Assembly: GCA_032768795.1 (NCBI GenBank)
Contig: CP136492.1
Span: 806,001-870,000, forward strand
Reading direction: 5' to 3'
Length of the DNA stretch: 64,000 nt
From: Tremella fuciformis
Lineage: Eukaryota > Basidiomycota > Tremellomycetes > Tremellales > Tremellaceae
Of the stretch, positions 10,470 to 22,799 are shown one piece after another. Below the pieces are notes generated by a model, which was not told the origin of the DNA, made no database searches, and saw only the letters and a list, made by a program, of their open reading frames with translations. Every line of letters starts with the position of its first letter. Position 1 is the first letter of the stretch. The position numbers and the translations under genes are program-made.

Positions 10470-13400
10470 ATGTTGCCGTCCACGAGTCCCGCAACTTCAC
10501 CAGACCTCCTCGGCGGCCAACATGACATTGACCTCTCTGGCATCCCGGTCTCATACCTCGAGGTGAGCTGCTCTACTCCGTGCGATCAGAAGCTCACGCC
10601 CAGGCATACCCCTTCCCCGCGTTCGTGCTTGTGCTGCCCATCGCCCGACGGCGTCCGAAATTGGTGTCGAGGGATACAGACGTGACCGTCAGGCACTACG
10701 ACGAATCGCCCCTCTCGCCCGGCAGCGCGCCGCCATGGCCCGGCTACGCATCGGCAACTGCAACACCTGGCGCGGGCCCCTCGACACTCCCTGCGTGGAG
10801 TGTGGGCGTGGCCTGGGGCAACGAGAAGTGGCTGCAGATGACACGCGGGCGGCCGTTGGGAGACTGTGTGGACCAGCTCGTTCTGCACCGCTTGCAGGCG
10901 TGGCTCGAAACGGAGGACGCGGAGGACGTGTTTGTGCTGGAAATGCGGCGTCCGGTTGGGACAGTGTGGAGCCTGACCAAGGCGATCACTCCGCTCCTCC
11001 CGCCTTCGAGCACGCACTCGCTCTGCATCGTCACTTCCCAGCCTGCGCCCACGGGACGATCGTTCGGCTCGAATTTCCCCTCCTTGTCAGATTCCAGCGA
11101 CACGATAGGGTCTCAAGCCCACCGAGCGTCGACCGATACGAGAGCTTCCTATTCCACTGATCACCGGACCTCGGTGTCTACCGATCTCAGCTCTAGCGAG
11201 CCCTCTCCGCCAGTCGAAAACCAGTCTCAGGGATCCTACTTCCCGCCAACTCGCCGCAGTGAGGACTCGGGTGCCGGACGAAAATCCAAGTCGAGAGCCA
11301 GCAGACGTAGTCCGCAACCGAGCAATCTCCGGCATGCCTCAATAACATCGAGCACTGAGCAGTGTTGGCGCTGGGTCGATGAGACCGACTGGTCTCTGAC
11401 CCCCCTCGGACCCCGATCGGAGTGGAACGAGTACATGAACCCAATACTCGCGGTCACTTTCTCGTCGATGTCAGAGGACGCGGCATGGCTGGGTGACGAT
11501 CTCAACATCATTTAGTGAGTGCAACCGCAGGTTATCGACTGGAAACTGACGTTCAGTAACAAGCCATACTCGGCACTGGTTGGCAGCACAACTAATGGCG
11601 ATGCTCGCAAGTCGTTCGGTCTGCCAGCAAGGGAGGTTTGGTCAACTGTTTGGGACTATATCGAACCGATGGTCAACGATTGTCTCAACGGTATACCGAC
11701 ATATCGGGAAAACGACCCGGTCTTCTGGCGGAGATATGGCAACGGCATTCTTTTGGAACACTATCATACTTGGCGATACGTACCGATTACAGCCAAGGAC
11801 GGAAAGGTGGTCGGAATTTTCAATCAGTCGCTCGAGACAACCGATACAGTCCTTGCGGAACGTCGGCTGTCGACGGTGCGCGAGCTTTCCGAACAACTGC
11901 TCCTTGCCCGAACGACTAGGGAGTACTTTGATGCGATTGTCGATTCTTTCGAGCAGAATCTCAAAGATACGCCATTCGCATTGTGCTACAGCGTGACCGA
12001 GAAGGACAGGGCCGATTCAGTGGTCAACGTGGACCTTCACCTCGAGACTTCAAGCGGAGTACCGGAAAACCACCCCTCAGCCCCGAGGAGCATGTCTTTG
12101 TCGGTCGGCATCAGGCCTCGAAGCTCGTTTGGACCCAATGCCGAGCGAATGTCATCGCCGACCCTCTCAGCCATCTCCGCGCTTTCCTCTGGCAGCGGGA
12201 GACGAGTGCATACGTCTTACGATAGCGCCTGGCCCATTCGCAAAGCTTTGGCGACTCGGCAATGCGTGATTATGGACGACTGTCGCGAGCTCATCCGAGA
12301 TTACCCAATACGTGTTTGGGACGAGCTGCCCGTCTCCGCCATCGTTGTACCAATCTGCAGCGAGTCAACCATGGACACTCCTGAGGCGGTCTTGATTCTG
12401 GGAATAAACATTCGCCGACCTTATGATGCCGAATACGACAGCTGGGTCCAGGTCATCCGCGCTCACCTCACTTCAGCCCATTCCTCAGTGAAGGCCGCAC
12501 AAGCGGAAGCGCAACGGATTGAAGATGCTGCTAGGATGGATCGTGCCAAGACTGCGTGGTTCAAAGGCGCCGCTCATGATCTACGGGGGCCTCTTACTCT
12601 TATCGGTGGCCCAATCGGCGAGCTATTGGACGACCCGCGTCTCACTCCCGGACAGCATCAGGCATTGTCGACCGCCAAGCGGAATGTGGATCGTCTCACT
12701 CGAGTGATCAACGCTCTGCTCGATTTCTCCCGTGTCGAAGCCGGCAGCATGGAAGCCAAGTTTGTTCCATTGGACCTTGGCGCCTTCGTCACTGAGCTGG
12801 CCGATCTATTCCGAGGCGCCGTGGAGCGGCTGGGTGTGGACTTCTTCATCGACGTGCAGCCCTACGATAAGCTGGTCTTCGTCGACCCGACCTTGTTCGA
12901 AATGGCGCTCAGCAATTTGATCGGCAATTCTCTCAAGTACACGGAGAAAGGCAGCATCAGCCTACGTGTACGCTTCGAGGAAAAGAACGCTTTCATCACT
13001 GTAGCTGACACCGGTGTGGGTATTCCCGCCGCCGAGATCTCCATGGCAACTCAGTGGTTCCATCGCTCCTCGACCGTTCTTCATACAGGATCCCAAGGCA
13101 CTGGTCTAGGTCTCGCTCTGGCCCAGGAGCTCATGCGGCTTCACGACGGAGACTTGTCGATCAGTTCCGAGACTGAGGGGGATGCGCATGGATCCAGCTA
13201 CACCATCCGACTACCCTTGGTCAATCGAAAAACAGCGATCGAGCCCCTGGAGAAGATGCCGGTGTTTGGTCGCTACGGGCAAGCCACGGTCAACGAAGCG
13301 CTACGATGGGGCTCCGCCGATCTAGAGGATATGTCTAGCGAAGAGAACTCGTCGGGGACGAACCGTGATGCCTTCGTCTTCGAGAAAACCGATGTTGTCC

Positions 13401-15860
13401 TCGTTGTCGACGACAATCGCGATATGCGGGAATACCTGCACCGGATGTTCTCCCCGTTCTGCAAGGTCAAGCTCGCCCTCAACGGCATCGAGGCCTTGGC
13501 TTCCATCAAGACCACAATTCCAACGCTCATCATCACTGATGTCAATATGCCGAAAATGGGCGGTCTCGAATTGATCCAGAAACTGCGGGAGAGTGATTCG
13601 ACCAAGTACATTCCGGTGATGGTCCTCTCCGCGATGACGGACGACATGACTCGAGTAGACGCTTTGATGATGGGCGCGGAGGACTTCATGCCAAAGCCTT
13701 TCAAGCCGAAAGAGCTGTTGGCACGCGCAGGTCTGCATATGCAGGTCGGCAAGAAACGCGTCAAGTTGGAGCAGGCCTTCGCCGAGCGCGAGATGGAGAT
13801 GGCTCTCGTGGGCACCTACTGTCCGTCTGGTATCATCCGCACGGATGACACAGGTCACATCACCTTCGTGAACGCGGCTTGGCGGCGCGCAGCCGGCATG
13901 GCCGATGACCATGACCCCAACGACTGGGGACAGTATTGCAGCGAGGAGACCACCAATCGGGTCTGGGGCGAATGGAAGGGCGCTATTGAGTCTGGGGCCA
14001 AAGAGTTCAGAATCAACTGGAAGTGGGCCAACGGCACGAGCGTCTCGGGCATATTCGTCCGTCTGGAGATGGTCATGCCTAGTCTGCGCGGCCTCCTCGG
14101 CTGTCTCACGGATGTGACGCACGAGGAAGAAAGGGTAATCGAGGCCGAGAATCGTCGCAGAGAGGCGGAAGAGAGCAGGCACCAACAGGAACTGCTTATC
14201 GACCTCACCTCCCACGAGATTCGCACGCCTGTCTCCGCTATCCTCCAATGCTCCAGTCTGGTCAAGGAGAACCTGCAGACGCTGGCGGAGCAACTCAGAG
14301 CGAGTGGTACTCTTGGTTTCAAGCCGACTCCCGAGCTGCTTGACGATATTGCCGAAGACATCGAGGCTCTGGAGAGTAAGCTATCGACCCGCCTTCGCTA
14401 GAAACCTTCAACTGATGCTCAGGTATCTACCAATGCGGCCTCGTTCAGGAGCGCATTGCAGGCGATGTCCTATCTCTCACCAGGATCCAGCTCGGCATGC
14501 TATCATTACACCACATCGAGATGGATCTGCGGAAGGAGGCTAAGAAGGTCTTGTCGGTCTTTGCTTCCGAAGCTCGCACAAAGAAGATCGACCTTCTGCT
14601 CGAGTTCGGCGAGACCCTAGAGCAGACACAGGTCAGCGGAATCAAGACCGATCCCGTGCGTCTAGGCCAGGTCGTGACCAACCTCATCTCCAACGCCATC
14701 CGCTTCACAGCCACGTCCGACACCCGCCGAATCACCGTCCGTTACGATGTCTCTTTCCTGCCGCCGGCAGAGCATGATTGCGCAGTCCCGTCGCCGATTG
14801 GCGCGCCCAAAGAACTGCCCGCCACTGAAGATACTCCCATTTGGCTGTTCGTCAGTGTTCGCGATACTGGTCCCGGTCTCGGTCCAAAAGAGCTGCAAAT
14901 GCTCTTCAAGCGGTTCTCGCAAGGCAACCAGATGATCCATACACGGTACGGCGGATCAGGTCTAGGCCTGTTCATTTGCCGACAAATTACTGAGCTTCTT
15001 GGCGGTCGCATCGAGGTCAAGTCACAACTGGGTGAAGGAAGTGTGTTCCGCTTCTTCATCCAAACGAAAACTATACGACCTTTATCGCCTCTTGCAGCAT
15101 ATGTCGACGCGACTACTTCGGCTCCACCCGGTAGTCTCGCGGCAACGGCGGGCAGCCCGTCTATACCTGCCTCTCTCAATATCACGCGGTCAATGACCCC
15201 CTCTTCGTCCGTCACCTCGCCCATGATGTCGCCAGTGCCGAGCAGCATCTCGATAGCTCAGGACGAGCGTGGCGACCCTCTGCATATCTTGATTGTTGAG
15301 GACAACATCATCAACCAGACTGTACTCAAGCGTCAAATCGTCAAATCGGGCTCCACGTGTGATGGTGAGTTTCCGCCACAGATCAAGCATGGATCAAGCT
15401 CATCCCCAGTCGCTAATAACGGACAAGAGGCGCTCGACTTCATCTACGCTGTCGAGAATCAGCTGCGTCGGGGTGAGAGCGGGCCGCGCAAGCCGTACAA
15501 CGTCATCCTGATGGATCTTGAGATGCCAGGTCAGCATTTCCCGGACACTCTCGTAAGGTTGTTCGTCTGACCTGCAGTCATGGACGGTCTCACGTGTATC
15601 AAGGAGATACGTGTGGCGGAGCGTGAAGGAAGGCTCCGCAGGCATATGGTCGTTGCTCTGACAGGCAATGCCCGTCAAGGGCAGATTGACCAGGCCAAAG
15701 AGGCCGGTATGGACGAGGGTGAGCGCAACTTTTTGAATTGGCTACGAAAGCAGAGCTGATTCGCTCAGTCATCATCAAGCCTTACGTCCTCAAAGATCTC
15801 CTCAAGAAACTTCAGCAGTACAACGGGGCCAAGCACAGTCCCGAACGATCGCCAGCCTGA
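10470..15860 (+). CDS. TCO2: Double hybrid sensor histidine kinase (Tco2-like)
   Basis: A cytosolic two-component sensor with two kinase modules and two receiver domains in one chain. Exon 1 starts MLPSTSPATSPDLLGG; intron 10563-10603 leads into AYPFPAFVLVLP. Rough order on a protein of about 1700 residues: PAS/GAF-like sensor region (PYSALVGSTTNGDARKSFGL); HisKA 1 near residue 670 with phospho-acceptor H in AAHDLRGPLTLIGGP; HATPase 1 (NLIGNSLKYT, DTGVGIP, GTGLGLAL); receiver 1 (VVDDN, acceptor D in ITDVNMP, KPF); a PAS domain (IRTDDTGHITFVNAAWRRAA); HisKA 2 (LTSHEIRTPVSAIL); HATPase 2 (NLISNAIRFT, GSGLGLFI); receiver 2 (IVEDN, ILMDLEMP, IIKPY). All phospho sites look intact. Cryptococcus Tco2 has this double layout and feeds the Ypd1-Ssk1-Hog1 relay; the assignment here is by architecture. 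No transmembrane segment is seen. Ends at TGA 15858-15860. Confidence 0.93.
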
Positions 15861-16264
15861 TCGGCGCACGACGCGCAGGTCCCACCGACCCAAATGTAGC
15901 GCTACAGAATCGATATATTGGGCCCCTGCCCCGCATCATGTTGTATCCATAGGACTTTATCACTGCACTATAGCTCATACTGTAGCAGCCGCGTCTGGCT
16001 TTGCCGGTCAGACACATAGCATAACAAATTAGACCGCAAGAACATACAGTATATTACGCATTGTACCGCATCACATAACATGGCATGTAGCGCGCATCGC
16101 ACCGCACCCATCTCAGTGCTTGACCTGGACGTGGTGACTAGGTGTACATCTGACATCTGACATCTGTCTGACATTTGTATGTGGAAATGCGGGAAATGCT
16201 GCGATACACCCAGAAGATGACGACCCCGTACCCTACTCCAGACACTGCTCTAGCTCGACCTGCC
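15861..16264. other. Convergent 3' intergenic region with a short tandem repeat
   Basis: About 400 bp between the stop codons of the histidine kinase and the SGNH-type gene. It is more A/T-rich than its neighbours. Around 16148-16172 the unit CTGACAT recurs several times in a row (CTGACATCTGACATCTG and a shifted copy). I see no gene. Confidence 0.6.
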
Positions 16265-18253
16265 CTAGTCGTACATGATGGCGATGAGGCGGAACTCGTG
16301 CCCGCCGCCCGGATCAAGCGTTTCCTCAATCACCTCGCAGTGCAGGACGTGAGAACCTGGCATGAGGCCGCTCGCGACCTCGGCGACCGACCCCATATTG
16401 CGCTCGCGGATAGGCCACCATCCGTCCACTCTGGAACCGTTGTCTACATCGTCGTCGACCCAGCAGTACACGCTGCCGAGGCCGAACGTCGCGGACTGCT
16501 GGAAGGATATCCCGACTGTATTGGTCCCTTCGGCTTCTTCTCGGCGGATCGGGAGGTCGGTGCTGAATGCCTCGAAATCCTCGTCGGGGGCTATTGTCGG
16601 CAAGCCCGTGTAAGGCGAAGGGGCAATGAACTCGATGGAGACCCGAGCACCGACTTCCCGTGCTACGAGATAACGTTTCTCTTTCCACTGCCATGGCTCC
16701 CTGGACATCAGTCAGCCTCATTGCTGATATTGAGAAGAACCTACCAGCCGTGAGAGCCATGCGCCATCCGCAAGCCCGCAACGGGTGCGAGGGTCGCATC
16801 TTCGACGCCTTGTAGGACGTGTGGATGTAGGCGGGCCGAGTTGAGAGAACGACAGTGTGGCTCGCGAAGTGACATCGAGACCAGCGGTTCGAAAGGGGAG
16901 GTGAGCGGGGTCTGCAAAGTCAACTCCACCCTATGGACAATTCGGAGAGACACGTCCTGGAGGGATATCTGCTATGCCCAGATCGGACGAGTCGCGCAGA
17001 TGACCCGCAGAAAATCTGCCAAAAGTGCCCTTCGAGCGTTGATGGATCTGCTCGGTGAGATAGCGTATCGCCAGGCCTGCGGCTAGCGCATGGCCCAAAG
17101 CCGACAGCTTGCAGGATCAGCCATGGTCCCCTTGAAGGATGGAGAGGCTCACGTGCATCATGTCGACGGGAACTCCTCCCCAGGTGATGACTTTCGAATC
17201 ACCCTCGACGACTGTCTCGCCCGTGCGAAACCATCGTGGCATCTCTTCGTCGGGGTTGTCGGTGAGCCGAGCAAGCAAGACGTCGCGCAGTGAGATCGTG
17301 GGAATATCGTAGTACGTCACCACATCCCCGTGGAGGGACGAGGACGACAGCTTGGTGGAAAAGAGGAGGGTGAACGTCCTGCAGATCAGCACTGTCCCCG
17401 ATACAACATATAGGCAACACAAACTCGATGTTGATGATGGCCGGTCGCGAGTCAAGCTGCAGTATACTCCGCACGAGATGTTCGTACGACTCGATGACTT
17501 CGAGCTGGATGAGGTCGTTGATGCCGAGCTCGAGCAACACAAGGTCCGGATCCACAGGGATATGCTCCTCTGCCTCCGTCAGCTGTGAACTCCCAGGCTG
17601 TTCCAGGACGTACTAAAACACCATCCGAAATAGCCAGCGCCAACTCCGCCCTGAGCGCCATTGACAAGCCTGTTCTCCGGGTGGGGAAACGTCTTGTTCA
17701 GGAAGTCGAAGATCTGGACATGCAAATTCTCGTGCGAGTATAGCGTCGTCGCCCCGAGCACAGCGTTCGCCCCAGCTGTCGGCGCAGACTCGGTGTCTGA
17801 GGCGTCATCGTTCAATGGCAAGACCGCAGCGTTTTTGGGCGAGTCCGCGAGCCACGTCGGTGCTGGACGAGGAGGCTCAGGCTGTCTCCTGCGCTGAGGA
17901 GCGGGCGGTGTCAAGCCACGTCCCTTGGAAACTGCCATCAGCTCACCACAGCGCAGACCGGGAGGAGACGCACCGCTGCCGCCAATGACCGCAACGGTGA
18001 ATGGCCGACCAGACCGCGCCTTGTCCAAGAACGCCCGGATGCGCTCTCCTGTCCCCTCGTAGGTCAGAGCGCGTCGGTACTCCCAGTCGCGCTCGGCGTC
18101 TTGCATCTTGGACGACCATGCCCAGCTGCCTTGACGCGTTTTCTCGACCACATCGCGGATCGTCCGGTGAGCCGGCGTAGAGATTGGGGCCACAAAGAAC
18201 AAGATCACGAAAAGGAGGATGAAGACGGAGAAGCGGATGTAGCGGTTGTACAT
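16265..18253 (-). CDS. SGNH/GDSL-like hydrolase with N-terminal membrane anchor
   Basis: The start (ATG 18251-18253) gives MYNRYIRFSVFILLFVILFF, a short basic tip and one strong hydrophobic helix, so a type II membrane or secreted protein. The SGNH signatures follow: VAVIGGSGAS (block I; here the Ser sits in GGSGAS), NGAQGGVGAGYFGWCF (block II region) and LLELGINDLIQ (block III N-D). Between block I and II lies a low-complexity PPAPQRRRQPEPPRPAP insert. The C-terminus (PGSHVLHCEVIEETLDPGGG then HEFRLIAIMYD) is a beta-rich ending that I recall from fungal surface proteins of this type. Several introns; the stop is TAG at 16265-16267. The likely role is de-esterification of a cell wall or capsule glycan at the Golgi or surface, which is inference. 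The substrate cannot be read from the sequence. Confidence 0.8.
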
Positions 18254-18640
18254 GGCGACTGCCTAGTCCACCGGCGTTCAGACGCTGCAATGGCTCAAGC
18301 TAGGTAGAAGGATGGATCAGACGGATGGCCTTGCAGGCCGGAAATGAGGATGGCGGGGATCGCTCTGGCTCGTTTGGATCGTCCGGGCATACTGCGACTG
18401 GTCTAGGAGGTCATGGCGTCGGCTTGACGGCCAAGTGGCCGAGGTGCTCGCACTTGTAGTCGACGAAGAGAAGGAGGGGTAAAAATGGTAGATGTGTCAG
18501 AGAAGCCAACCATTGGGTATAGGCACTTCCGACAGGGCTATTTTTAAGGTTCAGAGATCGACCACCGAAGTCAATGGCCAATACTGTACATCGGGATACA
18601 ATGTGCGCATCTACCCTCTACATGTCTACGGATCTCATTT
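18254..18640. other. Intergenic region upstream of the SGNH-type gene
   Basis: These 387 bp carry the promoter of the SGNH-type gene and the 3' end of the transporter gene, both on the minus strand. No gene, repeat or clear regulatory motif seen. Confidence 0.5.
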
Positions 18641-20188
18641 TCATCGCGCACCCAATAGCTCCTCGTCTGGGCCTTCATCTTCTTGGTCCGCCGACTCATG
18701 AGCGGCTTGACGCTTGCTTTCGATATACCCTTCCACCCCCAATTGCCCAAATCCAGCGCAAACCAGAGTCGCGCCCGCGAACACCATCAGGGGCGGAACG
18801 TACCCAGGATTGAGAAGCATCGTGACAACGAGCGAGATGGGTATCGTCATGGATATGCCGACTGTCACGACCATCGGAGTGGTCTTGAGCATCGCTGCGG
18901 GTGAGTCTTCACTGGGCGAATCAATGAAACCCCTGACCGAGAACATATAAATAGTCACTCGACAATGTGATGCACCCGTTGATGACGCAAATGATCCATG
19001 CTTCCCTAGAAGGTGGCAGCTCGAATGTTTCCCAGCCCAAATAGTGAAGGATGGGAAACATGGGAATGAGGCAGACAGTGTTGAACAGTCCCGCGAAGCT
19101 GTTATCAGCTCGGCCCATCGTCTGGCATATGGATGCTCACCCAAGCATCATCTGCATATCCGCTCGGTCCTCATCACCAACCCTAACCTTGAGAAGGATG
19201 ACATAGACTGCGTAAAAGCTGGCCGATAGAAGGGCGGCGCAATCTCCCAGTACCGGTCGCGCCGGTGTGTCTATTATCGTGGAAGAGATAGTAGAATCCG
19301 AACGAGTGACTAATACCACCCCGATGAAGCCGAGGGTCAGCATGTATGATTTTACTACACGAAAACAGCCTACCTCATGAGCACAGCGGAGAACTTTATG
19401 TTATTGATAATCTCGACGCCGCAAAGTGCTCCTAGCGCCAGCGTGAAGAATCCTGAGGGGATAAGCAAGTGGCACCACGGCAAATGGACCACACTTACCA
19501 CTGGTACCGCTAAGAATTGTTACACTAGCCACGCTGGTCCATGCCAGACTGGCATTTACGGCCCAATTCGCGATGAACCACACAGCGGACCACCAAGCTG
19601 CGATCTCGGCGGTTTCTCGGATACTAAGCTTGGCGGCTGCGGCCGTCGAGTCTCCACGCGCGGGCTCTGGCAAGTCGAGCGAATGTACGGGTGCCCTAGG
19701 GGATGCTTGGGGTAATGTCCGGGTCAACGATGCACTCCGTCTCGGGATCTCGTCTGATGTTCGCAATTGCTCAACGCTTAGACGAGACCTTTGCAGGCGG
19801 TTCGCTTCGTTCTGAGGCAGCGGCTCGTATTCCACATATGTCCTCTCGTCGGCCAACTGACCTCGCTTCCATCGCCACGCGGTCGGAAGAAGGTAAAAGG
19901 TGAAAGACGCTGTGCTGAGATACGTTATACTGGGGATCATCAAGCGCCTTCCCGAGTGTAGAAAGCTATACGAACAGGAAAGGCTTGTTCCAGCTGTCCT
20001 CCCCAGTCTCCAGTTTATTCGTTATGAAGTTCGAAGTGGTCCAAAGCTACTTCGTGAGCGCTGAGCCGACGACCGAGACGTCAACTGACCACGACAACGG
20101 CAAAAAGAAGGATCACTCCGACCAGATAGCGTCCGGCACGCTCTATCAATCTCTGCGGCATCTTCGGCAAGAGATTGTCAGTCTCCAT
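18641..20188 (-). CDS. SLC35F-like (EamA/DMT) membrane transporter
   Basis: A drug/metabolite-superfamily carrier related to human SLC35F5 and yeast YML018C (vacuolar membrane; substrate unsettled). The N-terminal exon reads MPQRLIERAGRYLVGVILLF, then SYFVTNKLETG and NKPFLF. Next come ITYLSTASFTFYLLPTAWRW, a long Ser/Arg-rich cytosolic loop (SASLTRTLPQASPRAPVHS), and IAAWWSAVWFIANWAVNASL. The second half has MLTLGFIGVVLVTRSD, LLSASFYAVYVILLKVRVGD, LFNTVCLIPMFPILHYLGWE, INGCITLSSDYLYVL, MLKTTPMVVTVGISMTIPIS and FAGATLVCAGFGQLGVEGY, together about ten membrane helices. Stop TGA at 18641-18643. The start is uncertain: ATG at 20188 or a second in-frame ATG at 20161; the upstream sequence does not read as coding. 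It is divergent from the nuclease gene, with a shared 220-bp promoter. Confidence 0.85.
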
Positions 20189-20410
20189 GTCACCGAGATT
20201 GGTGTGTCGTATAAACTCGATATGGCCCCAAGTCGCGCTGCATGCCGTGTCGACGAGAGCGATAAACGAAACGCAAAAGGAACCTGCTCGCCAGACGATA
20301 GACTTTGAAACGGAGTTCGCCGGTTGGCCGTGTGGGGTGTGGTCACAATGGTTCTTGTCATCGTCCGAGCGCTTCACATCGAAACATGTCGCAATAACGA
20401 GGTGACCGTG

Positions 20411-22228
20411 ATGGGCATCTCAGACCTTGTCGCTTGGATCAAGAAGGCTCACCCCTCGGTCATAAAGACCTTTCCGAAGCGATGGGCGGACCCGGCGATC
20501 AGAGGGAAGAAGGTGGCCATCGATGCCACCCTCTTGACGAACCGATTTCATTTTGCCCCTGGCGAAGTGATACCGGACAAGCAGGCGCTCATAAGATGGT
20601 ATCAGTGCGTCATGCCGCTGATGGGTTTGTGCTCAACTCAATGGCAGTCTCATCAACCTCATGCGTGCCCATGATGTACAGCCCATCACGATATGGGACC
20701 AAAGAGGAGTGAGAGATTGGAAAGCTCTCGAAGCTCGGAAGCGCTTGGGTGCCCGAGCGCTCAACTTGGCCCGACGCGCGCATGAAGACGCACGCAAAAA
20801 GCGTCTCATGGAGCTCCGGAAAGCGGTGACAGCCTACGCTACTTTGGGACATGAGCAACGTGAGGAACTTGCGCCCTATCTCGAGAACATGCGGACGGAG
20901 GCGGAGGACATGCAGAAGCATCGGTTAGTCCCACAGCGGACGGAAGGCACTCAGACCGCATTGGACACATCGAATGCCGTGCTGGCGGCGGATGACGCAC
21001 CCAAACCTGCTCCTGGTGCCGCTCTCGATACCTTCATCACCATCGCTGGACTTTTCGGCCAGTATAGGGATTCGGTTTTCCGGCCACGGACCCTGGCATC
21101 CCCGGACGAAGTTGCCCAAGCTCTGGACCATGTCCGAGATCTAGAAAATCTGCATTTGGTAGTGGGCCAACCGTCTCAGCCTATCGATATTACCTCCAGT
21201 CCCTTGGACGACGATACGTCTGTCGAGGTTCTTGACGAAAAGCTCGGAGAAATCGTCCCAGCTCAGCTCATGAAAGAATCGCCTAGGCAGGCCGATCTCA
21301 CACGCCAGGAAGGTGATATCTACTCGACGTTGCTGGCTCTACCGGAGAACGGGGAGATGCAGAATGTCTTTCGAGACGTCGATAACCTCGTCAGGGCAGT
21401 ACCGGAGGTACGCGCCACATACGAGAAGGCTCTCGATATGCCCACGCGAAGACACCTAGATGAATGCAAGGAGCTACTACTGATCATGGGGGTTCCCGTT
21501 ATCGAAGCTATGATACCTTATGAAGGGGAAGGTCTGGCGGCAAGTTTGGCCCGAGCCGGAAAGGTGGATTTCGTGGGGACAGAGGACTCTGATGTCATTG
21601 CCTACGGAGTACGCTCGACTTCTCTTGATGGTCCCGTATGTCAATTGACGTTCAGGGGCCCCTGCTGAAGAACCTATCATCCTCTATTGAGCCACTCGTT
21701 CTCATTGACGGATGTGAGGTACAAAAGTCTTCGCAGCTGCCTGAAGCCGCGTTTCTCGACTTTTGTGTAATGCTCGGAACCGATGCTTCGCCCAGAATAC
21801 CAAAGGTAGGGCCAGCGACTGCCCTGAGGTTGATCACGAAATACGGCTCGATTGAAAATCTTCTGGACAACGAGCTAAAGGTCAAGGAAAGGATCACGGA
21901 CCTCGGTGCCTTCATGGAGCAGATCAGAAACGCCCGCAAATTGTTCAGCGACCTGCCTCCTATACCACCGGACGTGGATCTCAAGCCTGGCCATTGCGAT
22001 ATGAATATGGTCGACCGTTTCTTGGAAGAGGAGCATGGGGTGATCATGACCGAGGTCGACGCTGATTTCAGCCCAGACACCGGGAGTGAGAGGTTCTCAG
22101 AACTCGAGGGGATTGGCGAAGGACTTGTTTTCGACAATCCCCCAAGACCGGTCGAATGGGACGATAGCTGGGGAGATCCTTCAACAGATCACAACATCGA
22201 GAGGGACGTCTCACAGAGGATCACTTGA
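20411..22228 (+). CDS. FEN1/XPG-family 5' nuclease-like protein
   Basis: A PIN-like structure-specific nuclease of the Rad2/FEN superfamily; I cannot assign the subfamily. The start at 20411 gives MGISDLVAWIKKAHPS, then KKVAIDATLL (first catalytic Asp), intron near 20595-20643 (GTGCGT donor) and HLINLMRAHDVQPITIWDQR. A helical arginine-rich stretch and an insert of about 170 residues (20930-21400) separate this from the XPG-I domain: LLLIMGVPVIEAMIPYEGEG, KVDFVGTEDSDVIAYG. After an intron (about 21607-21655) PLLKNLSS leads to the H3TH motif VMLGTDASPRIPKVGPATAL. Acidic residues in IDAT, EGEG, TEDSD and GTD match FEN1 positions, so activity is plausible. The tail has no PIP box that I can see. 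FEN1 proper has only about 50 residues between its halves, so this is closer to an XPG- or Gen1-like layout. Confidence 0.82.
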
Positions 22229-22436
22229 CCTGACTGGTCACGCTATCGAGCGCCTCCCCACAGGATCGCCGGACGTCGGTGCAGAACCCAGCCGTTGTCC
22301 TACTGCATATACATCGAGCATTCGTCACAAACCTCATCAATGGCCAAGACCAGCCACTGCCAAGTGATCTGACCACGAAGGTAGACACGAAAGGCGGATC
22401 GAAAGAGGCGCTCGACCGTCGTTCGCTTTCGGATAT

Positions 22437-22799
22437 ATGCGTCGACTCATATCAGTTGATCTGTATCAGCGCCTCAATCTGCCCGTGCGATCCAGCGCCC
22501 TGAATATCGAATCGAAGAACGCCGTCATCAACGGAATGGAAACCCTGTATCAATGCAGACAGTATGTCTACTGTCTGATCGAGAATTCGACCCGATGCAC
22601 ATAGGCACCGTCGGCAGCTACCAGAAGACCAGTCTTGATGGTGTTCGAAATCCAAGTTGCGATTCAAGCCATGCAACATCGACAACTGCTGGTGAAAAGA
22701 CTGCAATACATGCCCATCAACTCGTTCCTCGAAGTCTTATCATTCATCCCGCAGATGTGGACCATTTTCGGCCAATTCGCAAATGCGGATCAACCCTGA
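22437..22799 (+). CDS. Possible small two-exon gene, unknown function
   Basis: Exon 1 from ATG 22437 reads MRRLISVDLYQRLNLPVRSS then ALNIESKNAVINGMETLYQC and R; a perfect GTATGT donor follows at 22562. With an acceptor at 22624 or 22627 the frame continues VLMVFEIQVAIQAMQHRQLL, VKRLQYMPINSF, LEVLSFIPQMWTIFGQFANA and ends at TGA 22797-22799, about 100 residues. The mix of helical, aromatic and conserved-looking residues at the end (IPQMWTIFGQF) is unlike random translation. I cannot name a family. An open frame on the opposite strand overlaps it, so strand is not certain. It lies just 3' of the nuclease gene. Confidence 0.4.

Noticed and set aside
16140..16175. Short CTGACAT repeats considered as a CRISPR-like or satellite array
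   Set aside because: Only a few 7-bp units without spacers; a simple microsatellite in a eukaryotic intergenic region.
16861..16920. GGTTCGA-like string suggestive of a tRNA B box
   Set aside because: It lies within the SGNH-type gene and no cloverleaf or A box could be built around it.
22452..22706. Minus-strand frame of 84 codons opposite the possible small gene
   Set aside because: The plus-strand model uses a perfect GTATGT donor and gives a more protein-like end; the minus frame was judged an antisense shadow, though strand remains uncertain.
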